Positions 35,819 through 44,708 are shown, counted from the stretch's first letter. The stretch: 64,000 nucleotides of DNA from Pusillimonas sp. T7-7 (GCF_000209655.1 NC_015458.1:2356001-2420000), one strand, 5' to 3'. The notes: generated by a model from the sequence alone, not told the origin. Made by a program: numbers and translations.

Positions 35819-38197
35819 ATGCCCTTAAGCAACACAACCAAGAATCCTCAAACGCTTGATCTGCTACGACAAGAGAATGATCGCCTGATCGCCCTGCTTG
35901 AGACCCACGGCATCGAGTGGCGGATATCGCCGCCTAATTCGCCTACCGTTTCCGAACCGATACGGCTTACTACAGACGAAAAAGTTGCGTTATTTTATCG
36001 TTTGTTTCATGGGCGTACCGATGTTTACCCGGTCCGCTGGGAGAGCAAGGCCACGGGTAAATCTGGGTATTCGCCAGCATGTGCGAATGAGTGGCGCTTC
36101 GGTATTTGCGAAAAACCCCGCATAAAATGTGGCGACTGCGGCAACCGCCTGCTAGTACCAGTCAGCAATGCAGTGATCTACGACCACTTGGCGGGCCGAC
36201 ATACCGTTGGTGTGTACCCGCTTCTACAGGATGATAGCTGCCATTTCCTCGCTGTCGACTTCGACGAGGCGGAATGGCGCGAGGATGCGCGTGCCTTCAT
36301 GCAGTCTTGCATTGAGCTAGGCGTACCGGCTGCTCTGGAAATTTCGCGCTCTGGTCAAGGCGCACATGCCTGGGTTTTCTTCGCAAGCCCTGTATCCGCC
36401 CGCGACGCCCGGCGATTGGGCACTTCCATCATCAGCCACACTTGCGCGCGTACTCGGCAGCTCAAACTTTCCTCATACGATAGGCTGTTTCCCAACCAAG
36501 ATACGATGCCCAAGGGCGGTTTCGGCAATCTGATTGCCCTACCTTTACAGAAGGACCCCCGCGACAAAGGCTGCAGTGTGTTCGTCGATTCTGAGCTACG
36601 GCCCTATCACGATCAATGGGCTTTCTTATTGTCGATTGAACCGATGGCTCCCAACGACATCGAGCCCACTATTCTACGGGCAACAGGCAGCATTTCCCCG
36701 CTGGATGTCTTATTTACCGACGACGAAGAACTGGCCACGCCCTGGAAGCGAGCAAGCACATCATCAAATAAGTTGATCGGGCCCATGCCCAAATCTTTGA
36801 AGGTGATACAGGCCAATCTCATCTACTTCGAAAAAGGGCAACTGCCGCAAACACTAGCTAATCGCCTGATTCGGTTAGCGGCATTCCAGAACCCCGAATT
36901 CTACAAGGCGCAGGCGATGCGGATGTCCGTGTGGGATAAGCCTCGCGTCATCGGTTGCGCCGAAAACTACCCACAGCACATCGCACTGCCGCGCGGGTGC
37001 CTTGATGCTGCATTGTCCCTGCTGCGTGAGAACGGCATCAGTTGTGACTTGAGCGATGAACGCTTTGAGGGTCAGCCAATTGAAGTAACCTTTGCCGGAA
37101 CTCTACGATTAGACCAAGAATTAGCCGTCTCAGCCATGCTATGTCACGATACTGGCGTGCTATCCGCAGCGACGGCCTTCGGCAAGACTGTCGCTGCCGC
37201 CGCAATAATCGCGCGCAGGGGCGTGAATACCCTAGTGCTTGTGCACCGCACCGAACTACTTAAGCAATGGCAAGAGCGGCTACAGACATTCCTCGATGTC
37301 GGCAAAGATATAGTCGGCACCATTGGGGGTGGTAAAGCAAAACTCACGGGGAAGATCGATATCGCGGTGATGCAATCCTTATCACGGCAAGGCAAGGTCA
37401 GTCCGCTGGTCGAAAATTACGGTCAGGTGATCGTCGACGAATGCCACCATGTCGGTGCCGTCTCCTTCGATGCCATCCTGAAGCGAACGAAGGCGAAGTA
37501 CGTCCTTGGGTTGACAGCTACGCCTATCCGACGAGACGGATACCAGCCAATCATTTTCATGCAGTGTGGGCCGATCCGCTATAAAGCATTGAGTCCGTCT
37601 GGTACCTTGTACGATCTAGAGGTAGTACGTCAAACCCGACACACACAAATCGATCTTCCGGTAGATGCCCCCATCCAGGATGTTTTTCGACAACTTACCA
37701 ACGATCAGACCCGAACCGAAATCATCGCCGCCGGAATTCGAGCGTCCTTCGAGCAAGGACGTAAAGTACTCGTGCTGACCCAGCGCATCGGACATCTCGA
37801 AGCGATCACCGCGACTATCGGTAGCTTGGTGCCAGCACCGTTCGTACTCCACGGCCGAATGTCCAAAAAGCAACGTTTGGCGCTAGTGGCCAACCTGAAC
37901 GCACTACCTCCTGATGCACCCCGGATTTTGTTGGCGACGGGCAACTTGGTCGGGGAAGGCTTCGACCACCCTCCACTGGATACCCTTGTCTTGGCGATGC
38001 CAATTTCTTGGAAAGGTACGCTGCAGCAGTACGCCGGGCGCCTGCACCGGGAGCACGCCGGAAAAACCGATATCCGGATCATCGACCTCGTAGACACCGG
38101 CCACCCCACATTGCTGCGAATGTGGGACAAACGACAGCGCGGATATCGTGCCATGGGATATCGAATTTCGGATAACATCCCATCTTTCTTAGACTAA
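35819..38197 (+). CDS. TOTE-type primase-helicase: archaeo-eukaryotic primase fused to an SF2 helicase
   Basis: 792 residues. After a short coiled segment (LRQENDRLIALLETHGIEW), a primase domain spans about 60-330. It has a cysteine cluster (CEKPRIKCGDCGNR), the catalytic Asp pair in CHFLAVDFDEAEW (about 146) and the Gly/His segment SRSGQGAHAWVFFAS (about 180). A SF2 helicase follows from about 430: ATAFGKTVAAAAI (Walker A, about 455), VIVDECHHVG (DEAD/H, about 540), LGLTATPIRRDG, and ATGNLVGEGFDHPPLDTLVL with QQYAGRLHRE (motifs V and VI). This architecture is the TOTE conflict-system type. Its biochemical role is not settled; it may prime and unwind invader DNA. No adjacent endonuclease is visible. 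Confidence 0.85.
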   Translation: MPLSNTTKNPQTLDLLRQENDRLIALLETHGIEWRISPPNSPTVSEPIRLTTDEKVALFYRLFHGRTDVYPVRWESKATGKSGYSPACANEWRFGICEKPRIKCGDCGNRLLVPVSNAVIYDHLAGRHTVGVYPLLQDDSCHFLAVDFDEAEWREDARAFMQSCIELGVPAALEISRSGQGAHAWVFFASPVSARDARRLGTSIISHTCARTRQLKLSSYDRLFPNQDTMPKGGFGNLIALPLQKDPRDKGCSVFVDSELRPYHDQWAFLLSIEPMAPNDIEPTILRATGSISPLDVLFTDDEELATPWKRASTSSNKLIGPMPKSLKVIQANLIYFEKGQLPQTLANRLIRLAAFQNPEFYKAQAMRMSVWDKPRVIGCAENYPQHIALPRGCLDAALSLLRENGISCDLSDERFEGQPIEVTFAGTLRLDQELAVSAMLCHDTGVLSAATAFGKTVAAAAIIARRGVNTLVLVHRTELLKQWQERLQTFLDVGKDIVGTIGGGKAKLTGKIDIAVMQSLSRQGKVSPLVENYGQVIVDECHHVGAVSFDAILKRTKAKYVLGLTATPIRRDGYQPIIFMQCGPIRYKALSPSGTLYDLEVVRQTRHTQIDLPVDAPIQDVFRQLTNDQTRTEIIAAGIRASFEQGRKVLVLTQRIGHLEAITATIGSLVPAPFVLHGRMSKKQRLALVANLNALPPDAPRILLATGNLVGEGFDHPPLDTLVLAMPISWKGTLQQYAGRLHREHAGKTDIRIIDLVDTGHPTLLRMWDKRQRGYRAMGYRISDNIPSFLD

Positions 38198-38422
38198 GAA
38201 TACGACCGTTGCCTCCTTAAATCCGGTGTGGTTCACTAGAGAACATATTTGCAGAGACCAAGCTGCTGCCGAACTGAACAAACAGCATGCTGATAACTGA
38301 GGCGTCGGGCATATTGAAGGGAAGTAGCTGTCCCGGCCCAAGCGTTACACCTGCCTTAGTCTGCTGGCTACCTTTTTACGCATCCTGCAACAACAGCAAC
38401 ACGGCAAGCAGTCCAAACCCCG

Positions 38423-38440
38423 CTTCACCTTCGGGTGAAG
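38423..38440. terminator. Hairpin with TTCG loop downstream of higA and the helicase gene
   Basis: CTTCACC and GGTGAAG flank a TTCG loop, giving a perfect 7-bp stem between two convergent genes. There is no T-run on either side, so it is at most a weak or Rho-assisted terminator. Confidence 0.4.
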
Positions 38441-38458
38441 ACTGAGACGAGCAATGAG

Positions 38459-38908
38459 TCAATGCGCGTCGCGACGCTCTATGAAAGCGTCAGCGCTAAC
38501 ATGAAAGCGCGCTACCAAGGCGGTAACCTGACGTGTGTTGGGTTTCCTGCGGCCAGCTAGAATCTCGGAAATAACGCTTTGGCTACCCACTTCTGGCAGA
38601 TCGGATTGGGTCAGCGCATGCTGGTCCATAAGAAAACGCAATACATCTCGGGGAGATGAGGCCGGGATGGCATGGTGTTCAGCCTCGTACTCGTGCACTG
38701 CCGCCGTCAACAAGTCCAGCAGATCAGCTAGCGGATGCAGGGTGTCTTCTCGTGCAGGCGTGTCGCGGGTTTCGTCCAGAATAGCTTCAATCAGCATCAG
38801 GGCGCGATCGTAGTCTGCTTCGGTACGGATGGCGCCCACGCCTGCTATGGCGCGAAATTGATCATAGCTGTGAGCCACCTTGGCCAAGTCGGGGATCAGG
38901 GCTTCCAT
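38459..38908 (-). CDS. higA: HigA-type antitoxin
   Basis: 149 residues. The N-terminal part is a helical toxin-binding region and the C-terminal half a Xre-type HTH, LRFLMDQHALTQSDLPEVGS then QSVISEILAGRRKPNTRQVT. Antitoxins of this layout neutralise HigB and repress their own promoter. It overlaps the toxin gene by 13 bases, with the toxin gene first, the order typical of higBA. Confidence 0.93.
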   Translation of the reverse strand: MEALIPDLAKVAHSYDQFRAIAGVGAIRTEADYDRALMLIEAILDETRDTPAREDTLHPLADLLDLLTAAVHEYEAEHHAIPASSPRDVLRFLMDQHALTQSDLPEVGSQSVISEILAGRRKPNTRQVTALVARFHVSADAFIERRDAH

Positions 38909-39177
38909 GAGTCGTACTCCTTATGCGTAAAGATGTGTTTGATAAAGACCGTCTGCGACCGGAACACCACATCGGCAATGACGCGGTACTTGTTGCCACT
39001 CACATCGAAGACAACATAGCCACTGACCCAATCTACGGTGTTAAACACTGCCTTTAGCGCCGAAAAATCGGCTGCTTGGGCGCGTGCCAGCGTGGTGTGC
39101 CAATGAAGTAGGGCATTCGTGGATCCTGGATGGATTGTCCAGAATTCGCGCAACCGTCGCTTGGAAATGATGTGCAT
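38896..39177 (-). CDS. higB: HigB-type mRNA interferase toxin
   Basis: 93 residues from ATG 39177. MHIISKRRLREFWTIHPGST and FDVSGNKYRVIADVVFRSQT are typical of the HigB branch of the RelE fold, with the Arg/Lys-rich active surface. Toxins of this family cut translated mRNA at the ribosome. The frame continues upstream for 99 codons, but that part belongs to another fragment and carries no likely start. Confidence 0.93.
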   Translation of the reverse strand: MHIISKRRLREFWTIHPGSTNALLHWHTTLARAQAADFSALKAVFNTVDWVSGYVVFDVSGNKYRVIADVVFRSQTVFIKHIFTHKEYDSWKP

Positions 39178-39205
39178 ACTTTTGATTATCGCAAAAACAA
39201 ATAAA

Positions 39206-39242
39206 TATTGCAATAACCGATTCAGACATAACCGATTCAGAC
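39206..39242. promoter_or_regulatory. HigBA upstream region: palindrome plus 15-bp tandem repeat
   Basis: TATTGCAATA, a perfect 10-base palindrome at 39206-39215, overlaps the start of two tandem copies of ATAACCGATTCAGAC (39213-39227 and 39228-39242). The site lies 29-65 bases before the higB start, where an autoregulatory HigA operator is expected. Confidence 0.5.
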
Positions 39243-39248
39243 ACCTAC

Positions 39249-39420
39249 CCCCCTGCGTCGGCGGTTGGTAGCGGCGGAAGTACTCGTGCAGTTGCGTGTA
39301 CTGCTTGATGTTCTGGCCGTAGTCAAGCAACAGGTCCATCTGTACCTCAACCCCAATACGCTCGATGGCCGCGTAAGCCAACTGATAGCCTTCCAGCGCA
39401 ATCAACGTGGTGCCCGAGCC
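39249..39420 (-). pseudogene. Unidentified gene fragment upstream of higB
   Basis: The minus strand reads GTTLIALEGYQLAYAAIERI then QMDLLLDYGQNIKQYTQLHE and YFRRYQPPTQGG, which has good protein character. I do not recognise the family. It is bounded by the Fic fossil on one side and the higB promoter repeats on the other, so it is a fragment without start or stop of its own. Confidence 0.4.
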
Positions 39421-39735
39421 GGTGATTCTTCCCGTATCAGCGGTCATCACCGACGATTCGGGAGAGCGCCGCAATTACGATCGCGTGCTGGATAAAGTGT
39501 CCAAACCCCTGATGCAAGCGGCGCGTGAGCATATAACATTCACTCCCAGGCAGACCGTGTCCTTCTATCCATTGAGCAAAACAAGGGTGAACTGAGCAAT
39601 GCTCTGGCCAAGCAAATGCCAGTACTGAGCGAGCCCGGAGTATGGGCGGAGATCATCGAAGCCGTATCGCAAGCTTTCCAAGAAGAGCGGCCCACCTTCC
39701 TGGGCCAACATAAGGAAGTGAGATATTGACGTGAA
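39407..39735 (+). pseudogene. Partial, internally deleted copy of the Fic gene at 33327
   Basis: Bases 39407-39540 encode VPEPVILPVSAVITDDSGER and onward, nearly identical to nt 34378-34509. The next bases jump to the segment matching nt 34740-34880, so about 230 bases are missing, and the frame is lost (a stop follows at 39595). The Fic motif is absent. Identity is high, so the duplication is recent compared with the divergence of the two intact Fic genes. Confidence 0.85.
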
Positions 39736-39792
39736 GCCTTCCTCCATGAAGTCACTCTTCTGGGGGTAATCATCCTGTCACTCACCCTTGAC

Positions 39793-40431
39793 TCATCTCG
39801 ACTTGACGTCGGCACAGGCCAGCATGGCATCGCCAATCACACGATCACCTTTGGCCTTCAGTGCTTTGCCAGCGCCACGTATGTCGTCAACGTCTTTGTT
39901 CTGGCTCAGTTTTGACTTGCCCACAAGGCGCGTGATTTCAACCTCCAGGCCCACAATCGCCTTGAGCATGGTGTCAATGAAATCCTTGGGGCTATCCGTC
40001 ATCTTCCAGGGTGTCGGCTCAGATGCCTCGTGGGTGCGAGTCAATCGAGCCACCATACCGCGCACGAAGCGCTCGTCGTCACGGATGGTGATGCGCCCAT
40101 AAGCATGGGCAACCACGTAATTCCATGTGGGCGCCTGCTTATGGAGTTTGTGCTTGGACGGATACCAATTGGGTGAAATATAGGCATCGCCGGTACGAAA
40201 AACCACCAGGACCTCATCGCCATCAGAGACGTCCTGCCATACTGGATTGGCCCGCGCCACATGGGCAGTCAGCAATCCCATCTCACCCTGCTGGGGATCA
40301 AGCTCAAAAGGAATATGGTTGGCGTCCAGCCCGCTTGCGCCATGCGTGATCAGCGTCCCAAAAGGATGTTGCCTGATCAGATTATGCAGCGCCTCAGCAC
40401 CAGGCTCATCGAAATGGGTGGGTACATACAT
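39793..40431 (-). CDS. paiB: FMN-binding negative regulator, PaiB family
   Basis: 212 residues from ATG 40431, preceded by AGGAGA; the frame extends to 40482 but the start there lacks a ribosome site. MYVPTHFDEPGAEALHNLIR opens the family, followed by HPFGTLITHG and HAYGRITIRDDERFVRGMVA, which fit the flavin-binding split-barrel fold. In Bacillus PaiB represses protease and sporulation genes; in proteobacteria its function is mostly unknown. It is divergent from a decayed MocR regulator, a frequent PaiB partner. Confidence 0.92.
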   Translation of the reverse strand: MYVPTHFDEPGAEALHNLIRQHPFGTLITHGASGLDANHIPFELDPQQGEMGLLTAHVARANPVWQDVSDGDEVLVVFRTGDAYISPNWYPSKHKLHKQAPTWNYVVAHAYGRITIRDDERFVRGMVARLTRTHEASEPTPWKMTDSPKDFIDTMLKAIVGLEVEITRLVGKSKLSQNKDVDDIRGAGKALKAKGDRVIGDAMLACADVKSR

Positions 40432-40564
40432 GTCAGTTCTCCTAGTTTTGTGCTTCATTATCGCTATTTTCTGGATTATCACCTAGGTCCAAAATTGATA
40501 GATTTTGATAGACCAGAATCATATGCCGAGACGCTCTCAAGCCGTAGAGTTGCCACCCATTAGC

Positions 40565-40770
40565 GGATTGGATCGTGCTAAAGGACATCTTGGGCGCGCA
40601 AGAGAGACGCCTGGATCGTTGAGGACGACTACGACAGCGAACTACGTTACGCCTTGGCTATGCAATCGTTCCCGACGCTTTGATGCCCGCCTTTTGCGGT
40701 GCACGCTTACTGATGGACAGACATACACCCACCGCCGACCAGCATGTTCTCGCCGCTTTCATTAATGAAG
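40565..40770 (+). pseudogene. Remnant of a MocR/GntR-type transcription factor with an aminotransferase-like domain
   Basis: Forward frames read AWIVEDDYDSELRY (nt 40610-40650) and then, in another frame, LGYAIVPDALMPAFCGARLL and MDRHTPTADQHVLAAFINEG. Both belong to the PLP-binding domain of MocR regulators but are joined with a large piece missing, including the Lys of the PLP site. The wHTH part is mostly gone. It was probably the divergent regulator of paiB. Confidence 0.75.
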
Positions 40771-40822
40771 GTTGTGAAAGTTTGTTGTGTTTACTTCTGC
40801 CTCTTTCTTCCATATCGCTGAC

Positions 40823-41986
40823 TCATGGGTAAAACAGCAGCAAACCAAACACGGCAAATACGGTGAGATGCATGACCCCTTGAATGGGCGACGTGCGCTG
40901 CCCGTTGAAGGTCAGCATGCTCAATGCTGCGGTAATGATAAAAAGCACGGTATCCGCATTGGTGATACCCATGATCACCTGCTTCCCGGTGATCAAGCCA
41001 ATGACCAGAACCGCAGGAACCGTTAGACCAACGGTGGAGACGAAAGCGCCCAGGCAGAGATTGATGGCCCGCTGCATCTCATTATTCATGGCCGCTTTGA
41101 CCGCCGTGATCGACTCCGGCGTAAAGACGATGATGGCAATGAGAACTCCGCCCACGGCGACAGGCGCGCCAGATGCAGCAATGCCAAAGTCGGTGACAAT
41201 AGCGAGGTAGTGCGCAAGCAAAACAATCGGAAGTATCAGGGCCAGCAAAACGCAAGAGCGAATCATGAGAGCACGCGTAGCGTGTGCGCCTGGTGCGGAA
41301 ATACGGGTATCCTGCTCCGCTTGAGGAGCATGGGTAACAGTCTGGATCGTCATCGATCCTGGCGGTGGCTGGACGAAGTACCGCCGATGGCTGCGCATCT
41401 GCATCCACAGGAAAATGCCGTACAACAGCGCGGTCAGTACCGACATACCCACCGCCTGCGTTGCCGAGAACTCTCCCATGATGCTGGTGTAATTGGGCAG
41501 CACCAGCGCGAGGCCAGTGAGAAGGACGATCATTGAGAGGTAGGCGACCGCGCCTTGCGCATTGAACTCCTGATCGCCATGGCGCGTCGAACCGGCAATC
41601 AGGCAGATGCCCATGACCAGATTCAAAATGATCATCATCACGGCGAAAATGGAATCCCGCCCGATGGTCGGAAATTCTCCGGGGCCAAGCAGCACGGATG
41701 CGATCAGAATCACTTCGATTGCGACGATCGACAGTGTAAGAATCAGCGTGCCATAGGGTTCGCCCAATTGATGCGCCAGGTGGTCGGCTTCACGCACGAC
41801 ACCAAATGACGCCGCCAGAATGGTGATAAAGAGCACTATGAATACGACGGCTGCCGTCGTCGTACTTAGCGGCTCGCCAAGCCACTCCGCGCCAAAAGCC
41901 ATGAAAAGCCCTACGACCAGCCACGAACCCAGTAGTCTGAGCCAGGTTATTGGAGGTATGAGTTGCTGCAATCCAGAGTGTTTCAT
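40823..41986 (-). CDS. chaA: Calcium/proton antiporter, ChaA type
   Basis: 387 residues from ATG 41986 (GGAG upstream), with about eleven hydrophobic segments. The paired CaCA-family repeats carry acidic motifs: LSIVAIEVILIASVLLGPGE in the first half and IVFTPESITAVKAAMNNEMQ in the second, the EVI/PES segments that bind the cation. ChaA expels Ca2+ (and Na+ or K+) in exchange for protons across the inner membrane. It stands alone, with no regulator visible. Confidence 0.93.
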   Translation of the reverse strand: MKHSGLQQLIPPITWLRLLGSWLVVGLFMAFGAEWLGEPLSTTTAAVVFIVLFITILAASFGVVREADHLAHQLGEPYGTLILTLSIVAIEVILIASVLLGPGEFPTIGRDSIFAVMMIILNLVMGICLIAGSTRHGDQEFNAQGAVAYLSMIVLLTGLALVLPNYTSIMGEFSATQAVGMSVLTALLYGIFLWMQMRSHRRYFVQPPPGSMTIQTVTHAPQAEQDTRISAPGAHATRALMIRSCVLLALILPIVLLAHYLAIVTDFGIAASGAPVAVGGVLIAIIVFTPESITAVKAAMNNEMQRAINLCLGAFVSTVGLTVPAVLVIGLITGKQVIMGITNADTVLFIITAALSMLTFNGQRTSPIQGVMHLTVFAVFGLLLFYP

Positions 41987-42493
41987 TGGCCTTGCTCCCC
42001 GTTTGCGTGTGCAATGACGAAAGTGATCACGCGGGAATGCAGTATGGCTGGATGCCATGCGCATTGAGTACCCTGGGGCAAATCAGGAAGATGGTGTGTA
42101 AGCGCACGGACGAGGGTAAGAAAGTCGGCCATTATGTACTCCGCCAGAAGTGTAGGGCCGTCCCTTTTCGTGATGCCATCCCGAGGCCGTCCTCGGTCAG
42201 GTTTGAATGGGTCTATTCAAACGTTCGAATTCTATCATGTGAAGTTTCAGCCACAACCGTTGGCTCACTTGGATGAAATCGCCGCAAAACTAAATACAAG
42301 GCCACGGAATACGCGGGGGATTCACCCCCCTCCCAAGTGTTTGATAAAGCGTTGCACTGACCGGTTGAATCCGTCACAAATAAATGTGTTAATAATTCTC
42401 AAGCATATTGTTTTATGCATATCAAGAGCATAGAAACACATGGCAAGCATGGGCTGCCCTTGCTCTGCGCATAGCCACCGATAAAAACACCGA
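41987..42493. other. Gap without a recognisable gene
   Basis: Open frames on both strands show no protein pattern or usable start. A small 5-bp GC hairpin at 42315-42329 is the only structure I see. Confidence 0.5.
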
Positions 42494-42655
42494 TCAGAAC
42501 GTAGCGCAATGCCCGCCGGTGGGCGCCTGGCCGGAACCGGCGGCAATCAGTGGCGGCTCCATGTGCACATTGACGGGGTCGGAGACCACCCAGTCCCATG
42601 CAAAAAAGCCGATCAGCGCCAACCAGAAAGCGGTAAACAATATTGGTTTTTTCAT
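42494..42655 (-). CDS. Small membrane-anchored protein following yeeE
   Basis: 53 residues from ATG 42655, which has GAGG upstream; 14 bases after the yeeE stop. MKKPILFTAFWLALIGFFAW is a single hydrophobic anchor, with a short periplasmic-looking tail. The family is unknown. Tight spacing places it in the rhodanese-yeeE operon, perhaps as an accessory subunit. Confidence 0.7.
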   Translation of the reverse strand: MKKPILFTAFWLALIGFFAWDWVVSDPVNVHMEPPLIAAGSGQAPTGGHCATF

Positions 42656-42668
42656 ATTGCCTCCGGCC

Positions 42669-43751
42669 TCAGAACTGAAAATGACGGCGCACGCGCACAC
42701 CGATCAGTGAGCCCAGGAATGCCATGGGGACCCAGATCCAGCCGTGCAGGCTACCGGTGGAGATACCGCTGACCATAGCGCCAATATTGCAGCCAAAAGC
42801 CAGACGCGAGCTGTAGCCCAATAAGAACCCTGCCACGATCCCAACTACCCACTGCGTGCCGGTCAGCGGCTTGGATGGTTTGGATGAAGAGTTGCGCGCG
42901 GCAATATACAGCGCCCCCGCCAGTATGCCGATATTGGTGATGGACGTCACGTCCATGAACACCGATTGCGACAGGTTGGCCATATTGACGGGCTGGCTCC
43001 AAAAGGGGTTGATCGTGGGATCAAAGACACCAGCCACCGTGGCAATTTTGCCGAACCACAGCCCAAAGCCATACACCACGCCCCACGGCTGGCCAGCCAC
43101 AACTAGATTCAGCACTGCAAGCACAGCCAGCAAGACTGCGCCGATAAATAGCTTTCGGTCAAACCAACGCGTCGATCTGCCGGACCAGATCACGGCTGCA
43201 AGCCCCAGGACGGCCAACCCGCCCAGTGTCAGCAGGAGTGCCTGCAGCGGACCATACTCTGCAACAAGCCCCACGGGCTTGATCGCCCCCAGTTGCAACC
43301 ATTGATCGAGCTGTACCGAGCCCAGGAAACTGCCCAGGGCGAAAATGGGCAGAATGGCCATGTTCAATGGCGTACCCATGCCGGCCTTATATAAGGTGCC
43401 GGAACCGCAGCCGTCGGCAACCTGCATGGCCACCCCGAAAACAAAGGCCCCCACAAGCAGACTGATGCTGGGCGGCCCCAGGGCGGCAGCCAGGTCGGTA
43501 GGGAATGCGGCCAGCAATGGCATGGATACCGCCGCCGCCAAGGCCAGCAAGAACAATTGCGCCAGCACACCGCTAGGGTCCCGCTGTTCAATCAACCGAC
43601 GCCAGCCGGTCGTAAACCCGAATCGGGCGCCGGCCAGCACGCTACCCATGCCTATGCCGATCAGGAACAAAACAGCCTGGCGCACAGAAACGAACCAGAC
43701 CAGGAACACAAAAAATGCGGCCATCACGGCCGCGAGCGGGAGGCGTTTCAT
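42669..43751 (-). CDS. yeeE: YeeE/YedE-family sulfur-compound transporter
   Basis: 360 residues with about nine membrane helices. The internally repeated Cys motifs are VADGCGSGTLYKAGMG and SRLAFGCNIGAMVSGIS, which in the family form the thiosulfate conduction path. It is likely to import thiosulfate or a similar sulfur ion. The upstream gene, 21 bases away, is a periplasmic rhodanese, which suggests that sulfur released outside is moved into the cell. Confidence 0.93.
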   Translation of the reverse strand: MKRLPLAAVMAAFFVFLVWFVSVRQAVLFLIGIGMGSVLAGARFGFTTGWRRLIEQRDPSGVLAQLFLLALAAAVSMPLLAAFPTDLAAALGPPSISLLVGAFVFGVAMQVADGCGSGTLYKAGMGTPLNMAILPIFALGSFLGSVQLDQWLQLGAIKPVGLVAEYGPLQALLLTLGGLAVLGLAAVIWSGRSTRWFDRKLFIGAVLLAVLAVLNLVVAGQPWGVVYGFGLWFGKIATVAGVFDPTINPFWSQPVNMANLSQSVFMDVTSITNIGILAGALYIAARNSSSKPSKPLTGTQWVVGIVAGFLLGYSSRLAFGCNIGAMVSGISTGSLHGWIWVPMAFLGSLIGVRVRRHFQF

Positions 43752-43772
43752 AGGAACGGATCCGAAAGTTGT

Positions 43773-44708
43773 TTAGCCGACAAGGCCCTTGAGGCGGTTA
43801 AGAAGCTGCTGCCCGCGCCCAGGCACGTTGTCCATGGGCAGACCGGCGGGAGACTGTGTCCATTCCGCCAGGGAAGCAGGATACAGCTTGACGTTTTCCT
43901 GGCCAACGATTTCAGACAAGGCAAACCAGTCGGTTGCCGCCCAGTGTCCGGTATTGCAGAAGGAAATCGTCTCTTCCGCAGGCTTGTCGAGTTCGCGTGC
44001 TGCAATCTGCTTGGCTTCTTCCGTTGAAACGAATATGGACGTACCCGGCTTGAACCATTTGTCGTTTTCCAGATTGACGGCATTTTGTATCGTGCCGGGA
44101 ACACTGGCGGTCGGCGCCTTGGTTTCGCCACGAAAGAAGTTGGCTGGGCGGGCATCAACCAAAAGGGTTTGCGGGTTATCGACCTTGGCCTTGACCTGTT
44201 CGGTCGTGGCGATGATAGCCTCATTCAGCACCGGTTTGTATTGGCTGGCAGCCACGGTGGCAGCACTATTGCTCTGCGGCAAACCCGCATCGTTCCAGGC
44301 TTTTACACCGCCATTCAAGATCGACAGATTTGTCAGGCCCAGGTACTTCAACGTCCAATAAACACGCGCGGAAGCACCGAAATCAGTAGAGTTGGCGCCA
44401 GAGGACACCACGACCGCATGCGTACCCTGATCCAGGCCCAGGCCCTGCACCAAGGCCGTCAGCTTGTCGAGCGGGGGCAACTGGCCCGGATTATCGGCCG
44501 GACCGCGCCAGGAACCGTAAGGGGCATTCAAGGCGCCGGGAATGTGGTTGGCGCCATATGCGTCGGCGGGCCGAATGTCGATAATACGCACGGCTGCGTC
44601 GCTGCGAACATCGTTAAGTTCCGCAGGCGCCAGCAACGGGGCCGCCTGGCTGGCAGCGCTGACGACCACCGCCGCAATGGCGGAGGTTATGGATAAGAGG
44701 GTTTTCAT
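43773..44708 (-). CDS. Periplasmic two-domain rhodanese (thiosulfate sulfurtransferase)
   Basis: 311 residues with a signal peptide (MKTLLSITSAIAAVVVSAAS to AAP). Two rhodanese modules follow. The second has the catalytic Cys in SFCNTGHWAATDWF (about residue 251); the first reads VVSSGANSTDFGA at the same place and lacks a Cys. This is the usual pattern of an inactive N-terminal and active C-terminal domain. It transfers sulfane sulfur, probably from thiosulfate, in the periplasm. First gene of the rhodanese-yeeE operon. Confidence 0.93.
   Translation of the reverse strand: MKTLLSITSAIAAVVVSAASQAAPLLAPAELNDVRSDAAVRIIDIRPADAYGANHIPGALNAPYGSWRGPADNPGQLPPLDKLTALVQGLGLDQGTHAVVVSSGANSTDFGASARVYWTLKYLGLTNLSILNGGVKAWNDAGLPQSNSAATVAASQYKPVLNEAIIATTEQVKAKVDNPQTLLVDARPANFFRGETKAPTASVPGTIQNAVNLENDKWFKPGTSIFVSTEEAKQIAARELDKPAEETISFCNTGHWAATDWFALSEIVGQENVKLYPASLAEWTQSPAGLPMDNVPGRGQQLLNRLKGLVG

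Noticed and set aside
42319..42338. GC hairpin as terminator of the sulfur operon
   Set aside because: Only a five-base stem, far from the operon end and with no T-run.
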